64,000 bases of DNA from Isoetes taiwanensis (taxonomy: Eukaryota; Streptophyta; Lycopodiopsida; Isoetales; Isoetaceae), in NCBI GenBank assembly GCA_021234155.1, contig JAJEKV010000013.1, forward strand, positions 12,550,669-12,614,668. The letters run 5' to 3'. The notes beneath the pieces were generated by a model. The model was not told the origin of the DNA, did not search any database, and saw only the letters and a program-made list of their open reading frames with translations. Positions within the stretch are counted from its first letter, which is position 1. Each line of letters begins with the position of its first letter. A program made the translations under genes and the position numbers. Positions 47,505-59,320 of this stretch are shown one piece after another.

Positions 47505-48839
47505 CTCCCCTTTTTTAACAGACGATTTCTTTTTGAAAGTCAATATTTAAAAATAAATGTTATTTTTTTCAGCTTTATAATCGACACACAATTTTTTAAA
47601 TGTCATGGGGACCTCCTTATCTTTAAGGGGGTCATCATCGAAACATTGTGTTCTTCACCGCTGTTCGGATCCGCTTTTCCTCCTCTTCCTCTTCCTCTTC
47701 CGCTTTTTCCACCTCGTGTTCTTTATCTACCACCGCAACAACTCAACATACCCGCTTTGGTGATCGGTGTTGCCCGATGCGGTGCATCCGTGGCTCAACG
47801 CTTATTCCCCGCTTGATCGCCACCGCCCTTCACACCCACTTCTTGTTTCTCATCGTGCAAGTTCATTAAAGAACATATCCTCGACTTAATGAAAGCAACA
47901 CTATCGTAATCATACTCCACCGCAAAACACGCTTTTGACCCTTCCTCAAAGCACATGAAATGGTCGCGTGCGAGCCCGAAAATGCATCCACAACCCAGCC
48001 TCCGGTTGTGAAAACATTTCCGTAAGCCCGCTGATTAGCCGCCGGGCTTCGGGTACGGTTGACAACGCCGACCGTGAACTGGCCGGTCAACTTCGGTAAC
48101 CGCAGGGAGCCGGAAGACATTTCGTAGTCCATTCCCCGTGGTGTTGTAGTGTTGTAAGGTCCCGTGCCTAGTGTGTCGTGGGTAACCGATGTGAATCTGC
48201 TCAAATACGCTTATAAGTCTAGCACCCCACCATGGCCACGGATGTTGGTCTTCACCCCAGAAACAAATGAAAGAAGTCGAGACAATTAGGGACACCAAGT
48301 TTAAAAGAGATGCAGACTTACCATATCGCAGGCTTCTAATCCAAAGATTGCAAGAAGTTCCTTCAAGCTGTTTGAACCAAGCCGGCTTGGTTGGTGGAGT
48401 GAAAGACAACGATCCTCCACAAAGGTGTCAGTGTTTAGCTTTACCACCGCTTGACAAAAGAGTCAAACTCACAGACTTAAAAGGCGCCATCCGTCACCTC
48501 TACCGTCCGCAACTTAAACCCGTAGGGTATGTCAGCAATGATCAAGGAGTAGTCACCGTGTTTCAACACTCGCCTATCTTCACACAATCCCCCGGTAGAC
48601 TTGGTAGAGACAAGTGGGGCCAAATTCATCAAAATTCTCAGCACTCTGGTATAATCGCCTGATCGGCCTCTTGTACCCTTTTCAACTTGGCTCTTTCATC
48701 TTTTGCTTGCTTCACCAAAGTCAAGAAACCTGGTGGTACCGGGTCTTTTTTTCTCTGCAAGATAAAAAGAAAGTGAGTACACTGCAACTCCATGCGTGCA
48801 TGGCAAGGCAGCATCAACTTTGTTGTGCACGCACAACAA

Positions 48840-48970
48840 AGATTTAGTTTTGTCCATGCGCGCATAGACAAAGCTGAGGTTTTGTCTATGCGCGCATGGA
48901 CAAAACTAAATCTTTGTTATGCGTGCAGAGCAAAGACTCAGCTTTGTCTATGCGCGCATAGACAAATGGT
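48840..48970. repeat. Palindrome cluster in a methylase-gene intron
   Basis: Three copies of the CTATGCGCGCATAG family (CCATGCGCGCATAG, CTATGCGCGCATGG and a perfect copy) lie within 110 bp, between exons ending at 48754 and starting at 49004. The first two copies and their flanks (TTTTGTCCATGCG...GGACAAAA) form a larger inverted repeat. Confidence 0.9.
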
Positions 48971-51119
48971 AAGATGCAAGATAAAAAGCAAGCAAATACT
49001 TACCCAGTTAGTAAAATTTGAGGCAAATTGTTTTATTTTCTCATCGGACGAGGAAATAGGGTACAGCTCCTGAACTTTTTCCCAAGTGTCGCAATTTAAA
49101 TGGAGCATTAGTTGTTGCTGACACGTAGCACAATCTTTTTGGCTGCAGTAAACAGTATCAGTACAGGACAAAACCTACAGCAGAAGTGACAGAGTACTCA
49201 CTGTTTAAACTCGTGCTGCATTTCTTCTAAGGTGAACTGCCCGTCGACAACTTTTTGCAGAACCTCGCAAACTTTGTCCATGTTTTTGAGGCCCCGTGAT
49301 TTCCAAGGCATCACACTCATATCCTTTTGTTTGAGGGCTCTCCCTTTTTCTTTTTGTCTCGTGCTTCTTCCCCTTTGTCTTCAAGGTACCGGCCCCGCAT
49401 ACATATCAAAAATTTTCTCCCCGCAGATCCCAAATCAGGGTGCACACACAAAAAAGATTGAGTGTCTATGCGCCGCATGGAGTAAGGTGAGATTCAAACA
49501 CAACAACTAGGGAAACTTACCCTACCGTGCACGAAGGCTAGGCTAGCTGAAACAGATTGTCGATTTAATCAATGAAGTCCCGCATCTTTTTGATCGTAAG
49601 TCAAACAAAGACTCAATTGCACATTGCTCCTTTAAAGCGAGATAAGCCCCCGGATCATCCTTTATGTCTTTCTTTCCGGGTTCTCTCGCCTATAATTATC
49701 ATATTCTCTCGTGGCATAAATTTAATTTTATCCGACAAGCTCATGCTCAACCTCGTAGTCGCTTGTTCACGCTTGGCTCATAGCAAGCAGCTTTTGCTTC
49801 AAAGGCCGCTACACCAACGTAGACGACAGCCAGAGAGATGAGAAGAAGATTGCTTGCTTGAGTTCTTTCCACTCGCCTTTTTGCCTTAAATGTGTGTGTT
49901 CCACCAATCACAATGTACATGTAATTGTCACCTCTTCTTTCTTAAATTCTTCCAAGGTTTTACAAGATTTAGGGGTCGACAATCACTATGTGTGGGGGGA
50001 CAGCTTGCATTCGCCCCGCCCCGATTCTCTCTTTTAAGGCCGCCAGTGGTTCGATAAATCTTTCTTACCTGAACGGCCTGTTACCCCGAGGATCCTTTGG
50101 GCACAACTTCACTCTATCAATCAGAATGCATAATGCCGTGCACCCGCACCTCTTCTCAATGTCCTCCAAAGATTTTGAGGGCCTCGTCCTTGCCCTTTGA
50201 GGCTATCTTCGTGCCGGGTCCTTGGGGCAAGTTACACTTGGAAGACTCCCCTTTTCTCTTCTTCGCCTTCCCCTTGACTTTGAATTCAGGCCCCGTTCCG
50301 GTCCACAAGGCTTGCCTTCCGCCACCACGCCGTTTTTTTTCTTCTTTTTGGCAAATCCAGTTTCTTCCTCCTCCGAACTCTCCGTCTGCTCCACCTCTTT
50401 ATCCGACCGCTCATCTCTCTCTCGCTCTACCCCTTGCTCTACATCCGATCTACCTCCGGCTCTACCTCTGGCTCTTTTCATTTCTCGCTTCACCCACCGC
50501 CTTTGGGTTCAAGAGTGGATCCTTGCACTTAAGCATCAGTTCAGTGTTTCCACAAGATCCCGCAAAAAAAAAGTTAGAAAAACCCTATGCGCCAAGATAG
50601 ACAAACTAAAGTACTTACCTTTTGTTGCTTGAAACAAGCCCAGTATGAATTCTTGGGCTTCTCATTCATGGACATACTCAGTCTAAAAACATCGGGTCAA
50701 CTAAGCACGTGGTGTCTTCTCCCTTTACTGGTGGTGATCGTTATTGTAGCCATGCCGAAAAAGTTGTATTTCGATGATTCTCGCCACACTTCTTAAAATC
50801 TGATCCGGTCAACTTCGACTTTGGCAAGGAAGATTTCGTGGGCAATGTACGATACACATAGTGCCGTGTCCGGGGATATTCACCACCTCTAATGATTAAC
50901 CATTGACAGTTCCTACGTAAGAGAGAACCGCCATCATTCATTCCGGGTCCATGTTTGCAAAGTGGTAAAGGTAGGGGAGCTTCAGGAGCTTGCACATCCC
51001 GAGAAGGCTTTTCGCGCTTTGGGTTTCTTCCTACGTAAATATAAAAGCACAACAGTCGAAAAAATAAAGAATGCTACAAAAACAAACCGAGACTAAGTAA
51101 AGAGTGAAAACAAAAACAT

Positions 51120-51435
51120 AATAAACCTATACGCCGATAGACACACTAGGTTGTTGTCTAATGACAAGTAGACAAAATACCTATTGTGTCTATGCGCATA
51201 GACATAAATGGTTTTTGTCTATGCATGCACGCATTAAAAACCTTGGATATCTATGCGAGCATAGACACCTTAAGTTTTTGTCTCTGCGTGCAAGGACAAA
51301 AAGAATTGTGTCTATCTTGCGCGCAAGATAGATAATGGTTTTACCCCAAGCGCGCAAGGACAAAAAGAATTGTGTCTATGCGCCGCATGGAGTAGAAGTT
51401 ATTGTGTCTATGCGCCAAGATAGACACAACACTAG
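51120..51435. repeat. Palindrome-derived cluster in the first methylase intron
   Basis: At least seven degenerate members occur: GTCTATGCGCATAGAC, GTCTATGCATGCACGC, ATCTATGCGAGCATAGAC, CTATCTTGCGCGCAAGATAG, and repeated GTGTCTATGCGCC forms. The phrase AAGGACAAAAAGAATTGTGT is also repeated. The palindrome core varies while symmetry is often kept. Confidence 0.85.
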
Positions 51436-51619
51436 CAACTACCTACATATTTGCCCAAAATACAAAAAAATATACCTAACAAATATCTAAAAAGTAGTGC
51501 AACTAACCTATTTTTCATTTTCCACACAAGCTAACAACATCTAAAAAATGCAACAAACTAATTCTAAAAATCACCATAACTACACTAGAGGCAGGAAAAC
51601 CGTACCTTGAACCTGCCAT

Positions 51620-52155
51620 TTCAGCGAGTGCTATACAGAGTTGTATGGAGATGTTCTGCAAACTTGGGAGAAGAGAACTCGAAGGCGGAGCGAGGCGGAG
51701 CGGCTGGCGCCTAGAAGCAAGGTATCTATGTGAGAAATGACTGCCCGGTCGGCCTATTTATACTTCGTATTCAGAAGTTGCGCTTTTCGTGGAAAGATAC
51801 ATGGACCGTTTATTTTTTTCCCATGGGGTTGCTTATAGTACTATTGCCGTCTATGCGCGCATAGGCAACTGAGTAGACTTATGTTTATTTACTGAACCTG
51901 TGCATGCAAAGTGTTTGTTTAGGCCATCTATGCGCGCACAGGCAACTGAGTAGACTTATGTTTATTTACTGAACCTATGCGTGCATAGTATTTGTTTGCT
52001 AATCCCATGCGTGCTTAGGATTTGTTAAGTGGAATGTATGGGATTTCTGTTGATTTGCCTATGCGCGCATAGGACTTGCTTGTTAGCAACCGTGTCGGCT
52101 TTTTATTCTCGCATAAGTAAGTCTTACACAAGCTGCTTTTGTCTTGCAGCAAACA
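51620..52155. promoter_or_regulatory. Shared divergent promoter interval
   Basis: On minus, GTATAAATAGGCC (about 51757-51769) is a strong TATA box about 145 bp upstream of the methylase ATG at 51619. On the other side, a unit of about 78 bp containing CTATGCGCGCATAGGC and ACTGAGTAGACTTATG is present twice (about 51850-51925 and 51927-52003). It is followed by TTGCCTATGCGCGCATAGG near 52060 and a CTTGCAG acceptor at 52143-52149 before the transposase ATG. Both genes therefore share about 540 bp with palindromes in it. Confidence 0.6.
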
Positions 52156-53054
52156 TGTCAGACAGTGATCCATGTTCGCCTGGAAGTCCACCTGACATTT
52201 TTGTTTCGTTACCTGGTGGTAAGTTCTGCTCTCCCTCACCTCCAAAGTACATTACAAACTGTGGCAAGAATCCTCAGCAAGAAATGGAGGAGTCTCCGTC
52301 CCCTGTACATTTGATCCGCCCCTCTTCCACATTTGTCACTCCTTCACCCACTCACATAATACGCCGCCGTAAATTTAGAACTCCTTCACCAGAAACTTTC
52401 CACCAAGGCAAATATTCTCCATCTCCTTCATCGCAGTAATCAAAAATGGGAGGTCCTTCTTTTTTGATACACCTTCTCCTTTTAAGGAGCTCGAACAAAC
52501 ACCGGAGGATATTTCGCTACGCTTAGCGTGATTCCACAACGGCGTAAGGGACCTTCTCCGCGCAGAGGGTTGAAGAGGAAGATATCTCCACGCTGAGAAG
52601 AAAATCAAGGACACTATTTCCACAGTCATTCTCCACCGCAGCTCAACCGAATTAAGTGACGCCGAGGTTCGTGACACCACCAAATTGTCATAACAAGCAG
52701 AGTACCACAAGAGAGCCCTCCTTTGCAAGATCTAGCTTTTAAGAATCCCTACAAAGAAGCCAAAGAGATTTAAAAGGGATCCTTTAAAAAAGTTTTTCGA
52801 CAAAGGTTACGGAACAAGCTCATGGGCTTGAAATACCCGAGGCCTTTAAGGAGGCTAACCCGCCGTCCGTAAAAAATGTTTGCAGTCCTTCACATTTTCT
52901 CGCCATTAGGAACGCAAGGCATAGCTTTCATCAATGACCGTGGGTGACCAGAAGCTTACCCGCTATTAACGCCGCCGTAAGATCTGAGACAACTTTTCTT
53001 ACTACTTGATGAGGAAAACCGCTTTGTCAACTAGCTTTCAAAAGCATACATGCC

Positions 53055-53100
53055 TTAGGTAGCCTAATGGCTAGAGTGCGTAAACGCTTGATTTGAATCC
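53055..53100 (+). repeat. tRNA-like motif within the transposase gene
   Basis: GTAGCCTAATGGCTAGAGTG resembles an A box with D arm, and GATTTGAATCC (53090-53100) a B box, only about 20 nt apart. It may be a decayed SINE head or chance. It coincides with a stretch where the transposase frame cannot be followed. Confidence 0.35.
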
Positions 53101-53519
53101 ACGTATTGATGACTACATCACACCCAAAAAAAAAATTGGCATGTAATCGCTTAGAAGCCGGCTTGGCTTGTGGATTTCTTTGACAAGAATTGCGCGAAAG
53201 GTTGCCAAACAAATCCAGCTTTATCATCTAATGGATAGCTTTTGCAAGAAAGAGGTCTATTCCTTGTACAAAGATCTCTTCCGTGCTTCGACGAAGTTCA
53301 TTTCTTACTCCTACTTCCTTCGGTTGTGGAAGCAGGAATTTAACCTCGTTAGGATTCCGAAGAGACACAGGTTTTCCGTCACAACCTCGTTCTCTTTTTG
53401 AAGGAGAAGAGATCTCCGACTAAGGTTCCCGCAGAGAGAAGTAAGTACCCACGCTCATGTTTACCTACACGTGCACAATCAATGTTTTCACTGATCATGC
53501 GCGCTTAGTCAAAAATCAA

Positions 53520-53660
53520 TCTTGCCTATGCGCGCATAGGGAAGAGTGTTTTTTGTCTATGCGTGCATGGGCAAAGAAACAAGGTTTGCACCAGTTGGTC
53601 TTCATGTCCACTGAAAGCAAAGTGTCGCGGTCTATGCGCCGCATAAGCATAGGACACGCT
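53520..53660. repeat. Palindrome copies in the transposase-gene intron
   Basis: GCCTATGCGCGCATAGGG (about 53524), GTCTATGCGTGCATGGGC (about 53555) and GTCTATGCGCCGCATAAG (about 53630) lie inside intron 53441-53710, outside coding sequence. Confidence 0.9.
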
Positions 53661-55659
53661 TTGGCAAATCTGCTTAAGTAAAACTGACAAAGCTTCTCAT
53701 TTTGTTGCAGATCAAATTTCGCAGCAGCTCCAAGAGCACAGAGAGGCTCAGGCTTTAGAGAGAAGGAAACTTGCGAAGCATCGAAAAAAATCACTGGAGA
53801 AGCCATTACAAAGATATGTCCGTTGTGATTGATGGCATGGATCGTAAAAAGACAAACCTCGCCTCACTTTGTGAATGTTCCTAAAGAGTTACCTGAAGCG
53901 GATTTTTTGAGGTTGCATTTAGTTGGTGCCCTGATTTTTAATGGTGTGGTGGACTGCAGAGTTTACTTGACTTACCCAAACATTCATGGTGATCCTAACC
54001 TTACTGTGACAATTCTTAACAAGATATTGCTGGCAAAAGAAAAGCTACCTCCTGCTTTATGTACAAATCCGGACAATACCACCGTGAGAGAACAAAACCA
54101 GTATTCTTTGCTTTCATCGTGGCTATGCCGGTAGAGCTTGGCATATTTAGGAAGGTTAAAGTGGGCTTTCTTCTAGTGGGTCACACACATGACCGTGATC
54201 GACCGATGTTCACCGCCGCTTTTGAGACTCCGCAGAAAAAGCTTTCGCCTTGACTCCTTGTTGGAAGTGATTGAACAATCTTACAATCCGTAACCTAAGT
54301 TATCGAGGTCTTAGCCGAGACTATCGATTTCCGTGAATTTGTTTTTCAAAAACAGCCTACTTCAGTGTCCTCGCCATCCACTCATAAATAATTTGACATT
54401 TCAAAGATCATGTCAAATTCAAAATTAGCAACGGAAAGCTTGTCTTCAAGGTAAATACTTTGTAACCTCCAAGTCCCGGGCTGCCCTCAACCGTGGTTGG
54501 AGTACCTTAAGTTTATCCCGCATTCTACGTAAATGAAAAGAGCTTTGCAAAGAGCCCCTAAAAAGTTCCATTGACTACACCAAAAAGAATCCAGCCAAGG
54601 ATCCCTTTGTCTCACCGGCCAACATGGAGAAAAACATACGGTTGGGATTTAAGTACTTCAAAGGACGAGACAAACGCTGGTGGGAAGACCGGTTTGAGGT
54701 CATGACAGATTTAACAAAGATCTTGAAGAGCACCGCCTTTAGAGGTTCCCTTTAGATGGCCTTGTAGTCGGCCGTCACAACCTGCTTCAAATTCCACAGA
54801 AAGTGTGCGGATCGACTCCCCAACCGGTGAACAACAAAAGATCCCGACCGGCAAATGTATTTAGGGGCTTAGAAAAGCAAGAAAAAGAAAGTCGGTCAAA
54901 CTCCAGAAAAGCTTGCAGACTTACAAAAGGACATGTTAATAGCAGTCCCTTCAACAGATGACGATGAGGAGCGTCCTTTCTGGATTGCAAGGGTCAAAGA
55001 TATTACCTACAAAGATAACCTTCCTTCAGTTGTAAAGGTTCACTGGTATGCCACTAAGGCTACAGATCCATATACTGGTAGATATGATCCTCAAGTCGTT
55101 CCTGTCAAGAAGGGAAGGAAAACAATGAACAAGAATCACGTGGATGATGTCGACTTGAATGAAACAGCTGTCCTTGCCTACGACTTTACTTTGAGGGTTG
55201 ATAATAAACTTCGCAGCACAACAGTTACATTGTTGAAGGAACAAATCGAGGACAGCTCGGACGATTAATCGAAGAAACCGAGGAGCCTACTTCGGCCCAG
55301 CTTCTTCAAAGCGAACCAACAGAGGGTCCTAGTAGTGGAGATGAAGAAGGAATCGATGAGTATGACGACGTTCCTGATGAAGCCACTCTCGCCGATTGGC
55401 AGCGCGCTAACCCTGGCAAGAAGCTGCTATTGTAAAGGTGTAAATTTGTAGTTACATTCCTGCTTTGCACGCAGAGGCTTTAATATTTTTGTACGTAAGT
55501 TGTTTGAAAAGCAAGCAAGACTTTTGGTATTTGTTGTGATACACTCTTGCTTTGCGTGCAAAGCTTGTGTAAACTTTGTAATGATGTTGAATATTAAACA
55601 AAAAGACCTTTTGGAGTACTTTTTATTTTCATTTTGCTGAAATAATTTTTTTTTAATTT

Positions 55660-55870
55660 GGACCTGCCTATGCGCCAAGATAGACATTTTATCTTAAAGT
55701 TTGTTCCAGTGCTTGGTGAATGAACCTCAGACAGCCTTCTTTGCAAGCTTTTTAGATCTTAAGTGAAAGAGATTCAAGCTCATACAAATTTTTCGAGTGA
55801 TTTGTATTATTTTTGGTATACCAAAAATTTCTAACTCGACCTGCCTATGCGCCAAGATAGCACCTTTGTC
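55660..55870. repeat. Palindrome-derived half copies in the 3' flank
   Basis: GCCTATGCGCCAAGATAG occurs twice (about 55668 and 55844). The same variant, with CCAAGATAG replacing GCGCATAG, is seen at 51411-51420, which links the two flanks of the unit. These are the rightmost members seen. Confidence 0.8.
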
Positions 55871-55899
55871 TCCCTGTGTTTTTCTAGGACTACTAACTA

Positions 55900-57690
55900 A
55901 ACTCAGATTTTTCCTTTTTTGCTAGCTTTTAAAAGTTGTACTAGCTAAGATTCCAACTATTTTTTTTTTGTTGATTTCTTGTCCGTGCTAACTTCCCCAA
56001 GTTTTTTTTTTTTTTTTAGGACACCCAAAAATGGTGCACGGAAAGTAAAAAGAACAGCATTTTTTAATAATTAGACGCCAAAAAGAGCACCTGTTAACTA
56101 AATTTGTAGTCTATTTTTTTAAGTGACCCCCCAAAAGTGGTCGAATTTATGGGAATCTTAGGGAATCTACAAAAGATGCTTTTATTATTGATAATGATGC
56201 CAAGATTTTTGGTACCTAAGTTGTGTTCATTATTGTCTTCCATCTTTGGCCTAAGATAAACAAAAGCATGATGTTAAATTGACCTAGATCCTCCGCAAAA
56301 ATGTCTTATAAGATGCTTTTTGGTACCTAAGTTGTGTTCATTATTGTCTTCCATAAGATAAGGACCTAGATCCTCTGCAAAAAAGGCTTGAGGTCGATAT
56401 AAGGGGCAAAAAAGGGGGTGAAAAGGTTAAAAAGGCAATGAACATTAGAGAGAAAGTTCTTTAAGAAGGAAGCCTTTTATCCACATCACATCATTCCACC
56501 CTTTCTTTTCATACGATCTAACAAATTTACCTATTTCCCGATCTAACAAATTTTTCTATTTCCTTCTCTATATGATGATCTAACAAATTTGTCTATTTCC
56601 TTCTCTATATGATGATATATTTTGCAACACTACTAATAGTGCTGAATTAATCAAGGGTAGTTGTAGTTGTTGGAAAATTATTGAAGTATAATGTTGTAGT
56701 TGTTGGAAAAGAACATGGCATTGAAAAGGACATTGAAATACAATTAAATATTTAAATGTAAAATTGTAATTGTTGGAAAAAAGAACATGGCAATGTAGTT
56801 GAATATGTAGATCAACTGCAATCATTTGTTTGCCACCTTGCATAATTCTTGTAGTTCTAAGCATTCTATAAATCTACCCCAATATAGCATTCCCTCCATG
56901 CAAAGAGATCTTTTTCGATTAAATTTAACCAAAGCCCCGCCAATAAAACAAATTGAGGAACGGTCAATTTCCAAGGAGAAGTTTTAAATTCTCATTACCA
57001 TTGTGCAACCTAGATTTGCTAGAGAAGGGCCATGGTTTTTAGAAAATAATGCAAGCTTGAGTACCGATGTATAAGGAATGGCGTAAAACCATGCATATAT
57101 GGGCCTTCATATTCATATTCTCCACTTTCATGTTATGTTGATAACCTAGACACATACGATTTCACCTATATTAACAAAAGCAATTATGCCACGGCACACT
57201 TGCATCAAATTATTCTATATTGTTCTTGACTTAAATACCAAATTTGTTCATAAACAGTCAAGCTAAGAGTGGGGTGGTTAATTAGCGTTTTGAGGATAAT
57301 GTTCTCCAACTCGATACCAACCTTTTATCAAACTTCTTTAATATTTTACATATTCCAGGTTGTTCAATTCAAGATAATGTATAAGCATTAGAGTTCCCTC
57401 CCAATTTTACCTATACAGAAGTAGAAAGGACTATAAAAACTGATAAACTCAAGGAAACTTATTGAGAATAACTTCTCGAAGATAAATATCCACAGTTGGA
57501 GTGAAACCTCAGATTCTTCAAAGATATCGGATTTATTTGGGTTTTTCAAAGAATCATTACATGCCTTTAATAATGCCTCTTCATGTCTCTCAATAAGATG
57601 TTGTAACTACTTCGGGCAAGGGTCCTTTTGTATCAAGAAAAGGACAACTTTTATACCTGAAAAAGGAGACTATAAAAATTGAACCAAGCC
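55900..57690. other. Intergenic DNA with short local repeats
   Basis: The phrase TTTTTGGTACCTAAGTTGTGTTCATTATTG-like (split over about 56205-56240 and 56318-56350) occurs twice, as do CCTAGATCCTC phrases. Near 56690-56800 GTAGTTGTTGGAAAA units recur. No gene recognised. Confidence 0.5.
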
Positions 57691-58149
57691 ATAGCGCTAC
57701 AACATGTAACAATGCACCGGGAGCGTAACTCCAAAGGCGAGGATCGCCCAAAGATATATCACGCTAGTGATAGGGAGCAAATTCCTAAATAAAAGAAAAC
57801 AAATATTTTGAACAAATGAGCAAGATCCCAATGCTAGACTCATGGGCATGATTTCCTCGATCATGCCTTTAAAGTTGAGTGTTATCAAATCTTCTTTTAC
57901 CGCCGGAAAAGCGACTCTTACTAATTTCTGTCTTGGCAATCCCGAAGGAGTAAAAGGTATATTAGAGCTAAGGAACAAACAAAGAGAAAATTTACAAAAT
58001 ATGATATCCTTCCTCATACTGAGCTTAAGAGCTTAATTTACAGGTAAGTACTTACATCAAATTGCCCATGCAAAGGTTTGGAAATTCGATGCCCTTCGTG
58101 AGTAAACTTCAAGTTATCTTTGTCATTATAATAAAGCTGAAAAGTCGAA

Positions 58150-59320
58150 TCAATCAGTCAAAACTTCTTCAAGCAACCGCCACAACTCAAAGAAGAAACT
58201 ACGTGAGACAAACATGCCGAATTTTGCAAAGAAACTCCCCGATCCTCGGCGAAGACTACGGGCATAAATCGAATTTGCTGAATCGATCATTGGAAAGACG
58301 AGTTTGTTGAAACCGACTTTGTTTGAAGCCAAACATGCACACCGAGGTCATTCTCGCGGTGTGCCGGTTATCATTAACCGTGCCTTGCATTTTGTGCAAT
58401 CAATCTTAAGTGCTTTGTTCTTAAGTCGCTTTTCTATCCTTTAAAAGATGTGCCTCATCCATAACCACACAGCTCCAATTCCATTTCCTCAACATACTAC
58501 GGTCCTCTTTTTGAGGATGCACCGGGCATACCTTTCAAACTTTAGAGAAATACTAATCAGCTAAATATATGATGCATAAAATACCTCGCCTCTCAAATTG
58601 TGAATAATCGGCGAAAGCAAAGACATGAAATGGTGCTGGTTGGTGAGTCTTGGCAAAGATATTGCAAATCTTCTTTTGTTGACATCCGATTAGCGCCATG
58701 GAATAGTACCACATCAAAAGAAGGACACCATTTCTCTAGTTCCCTTTGCCAGCGTTTTCAAAGCACGTATGCCGGGCGCATAATTAAATGAGGACCGTGG
58801 ATCTCCTTCCGTGATGTTGGAGGAGGGCTAGAAATGCAAGAGCCTAACAAAAAAACGGACTTAAGTTATACAATGCTAACAAATAGAACTTCTAGATGAA
58901 CCAAAGAAAGTGAATTCACCCGGATCTGTCTTTCCAAGGCCCATCTCATCCGCAAGAATGGCTGTAAGAAAAAGAAAAATCTCATGTCGAAGGCGTTCTA
59001 AGGCAAAGACCAATTGAACAACACAAAACATCGAGATTGAGGTGCGTAAGAGCTTCATAAGATGACAAATACCTCCCGCAACATTCTTCCGTAGCTCTAC
59101 AATTCCCGTGGTTCCGCACAAACATCTCGAACCAAAGCGCTTCAAATTTCCGGCCGCCTTGGACCCTAAATATTACACTGCTTTTTATCTCTTCAATCGG
59201 GCAGAGAAGATTGATTCGAAGCCAAGAAGAACATTGGCAGGTCAAAAGTGAGGGCGAGGCGACCTAATCTTGAAGAAGATTTACGAACACGGCCGCCATG
59301 CCCTCGGAGATGCCAAATCG
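58150..59320 (-). pseudogene. SNF2-family ATPase fragment (SMARCAD1/CHR19-like?)
   Basis: Helicase motifs appear on minus in the right order but in changing frames. ILADEMGLGKT (58929-58962, Walker A) follows a TTCTTACAG acceptor. Then come RWQRELEKWCPSFDVVLFHG (58.70-58.77 kb), APFHVFAFADYSQFERR, WSCVVMDEAHLLKDRKA (near 58460, DEAH box) and RLMITGTPRE (58350-58375). The APFHV...FERR and WSCVVMDEAH..KDR wording recalls the SMARCAD1/CHR19 branch, from memory. Family members are chromatin remodelling motors. The second helicase lobe is not visible to the left, and an in-frame stop follows MITGTPRE. It may be a gene fragment carried by a mobile element or a dead host copy. The N-terminal part before motif I is unreadable. 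Confidence 0.65.

Larger units (their letters stand above)
47795..51619 (-). pseudogene. DNA methylase-like gene (beta-class motif order), spliced and decayed
   Basis: The model starts at ATG 51619 (MAGSR then a GTACGG donor at 51605) and ends at 47795. Well-supported exons are about 49202-49290 (GLKNMDKVCEVLQKVVDGQ), 49004-49142 (KDCATCQQQLML ... FTNW) and 48322-48754 (RKKDPVPPGFLTLVKQAKDE), with matching phases and GTGAGT, GTAAGT and CAG signals. In the last of these, HGDYSLIIADIPYGFKLRT holds a DPPY-type motif IV. The final exon carries GGWVVDAFSGSHATISCAL, an S-adenosylmethionine motif I, and, one frame over, ACFAVEYDYDSVAFIKSRI. Motif IV before motif I is the beta-class order of amino-methylating DNA methyltransferases. 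The D in DIPYG favours N6-adenine over N4-cytosine, but this is uncertain. A Lys/Glu-rich linker (about 50.2-50.5 kb) sits upstream. Stops and frame shifts near 48625, 48480, 48200 and 47940 show decay. It is head-to-head with the transposase gene at 52.2 kb. Confidence 0.6.
52156..55435 (+). pseudogene. DUF7869-type transposase-like gene, spliced and decayed
   Basis: The start MSDSDPCSPGSPPD (ATG 52156, after a good CAG acceptor) opens a Ser/Pro-rich N-terminus. A basic zone, KKEVYSLYKDLFRAS and FLRLWKQEFNLVRIPKRHRF follow around 53.23-53.37 kb. An intron at 53441-53710 (GTAAGT/GCAG) keeps the phase into a charged helix (EHREAQALERRKLAKHRKK). The core is typical of the DUF7869 family: VVIDGMDRKKTNL, HLVGALIFNGV, then LDNTTRENKNQY-like residues split over frames, then VKVGFLLVGHTHD, with candidate catalytic Asp and His. 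A C-terminal domain (ERPFWIARVKDI ... VKVHWYATKATDPYTGRYD) and an acidic end (EEGIDEYDDVPDEATL) close at TAA 55435. Numerous frame breaks (52440-53150, 54060-54240, 54250-54930, 55266) make it non-functional. Confidence 0.65.

Noticed and set aside
50097..50632. Plus-strand frames rich in Ser, Leu, Pro
   Set aside because: They are antisense to the Lys/Glu-rich linker of the minus-strand methylase-like gene.
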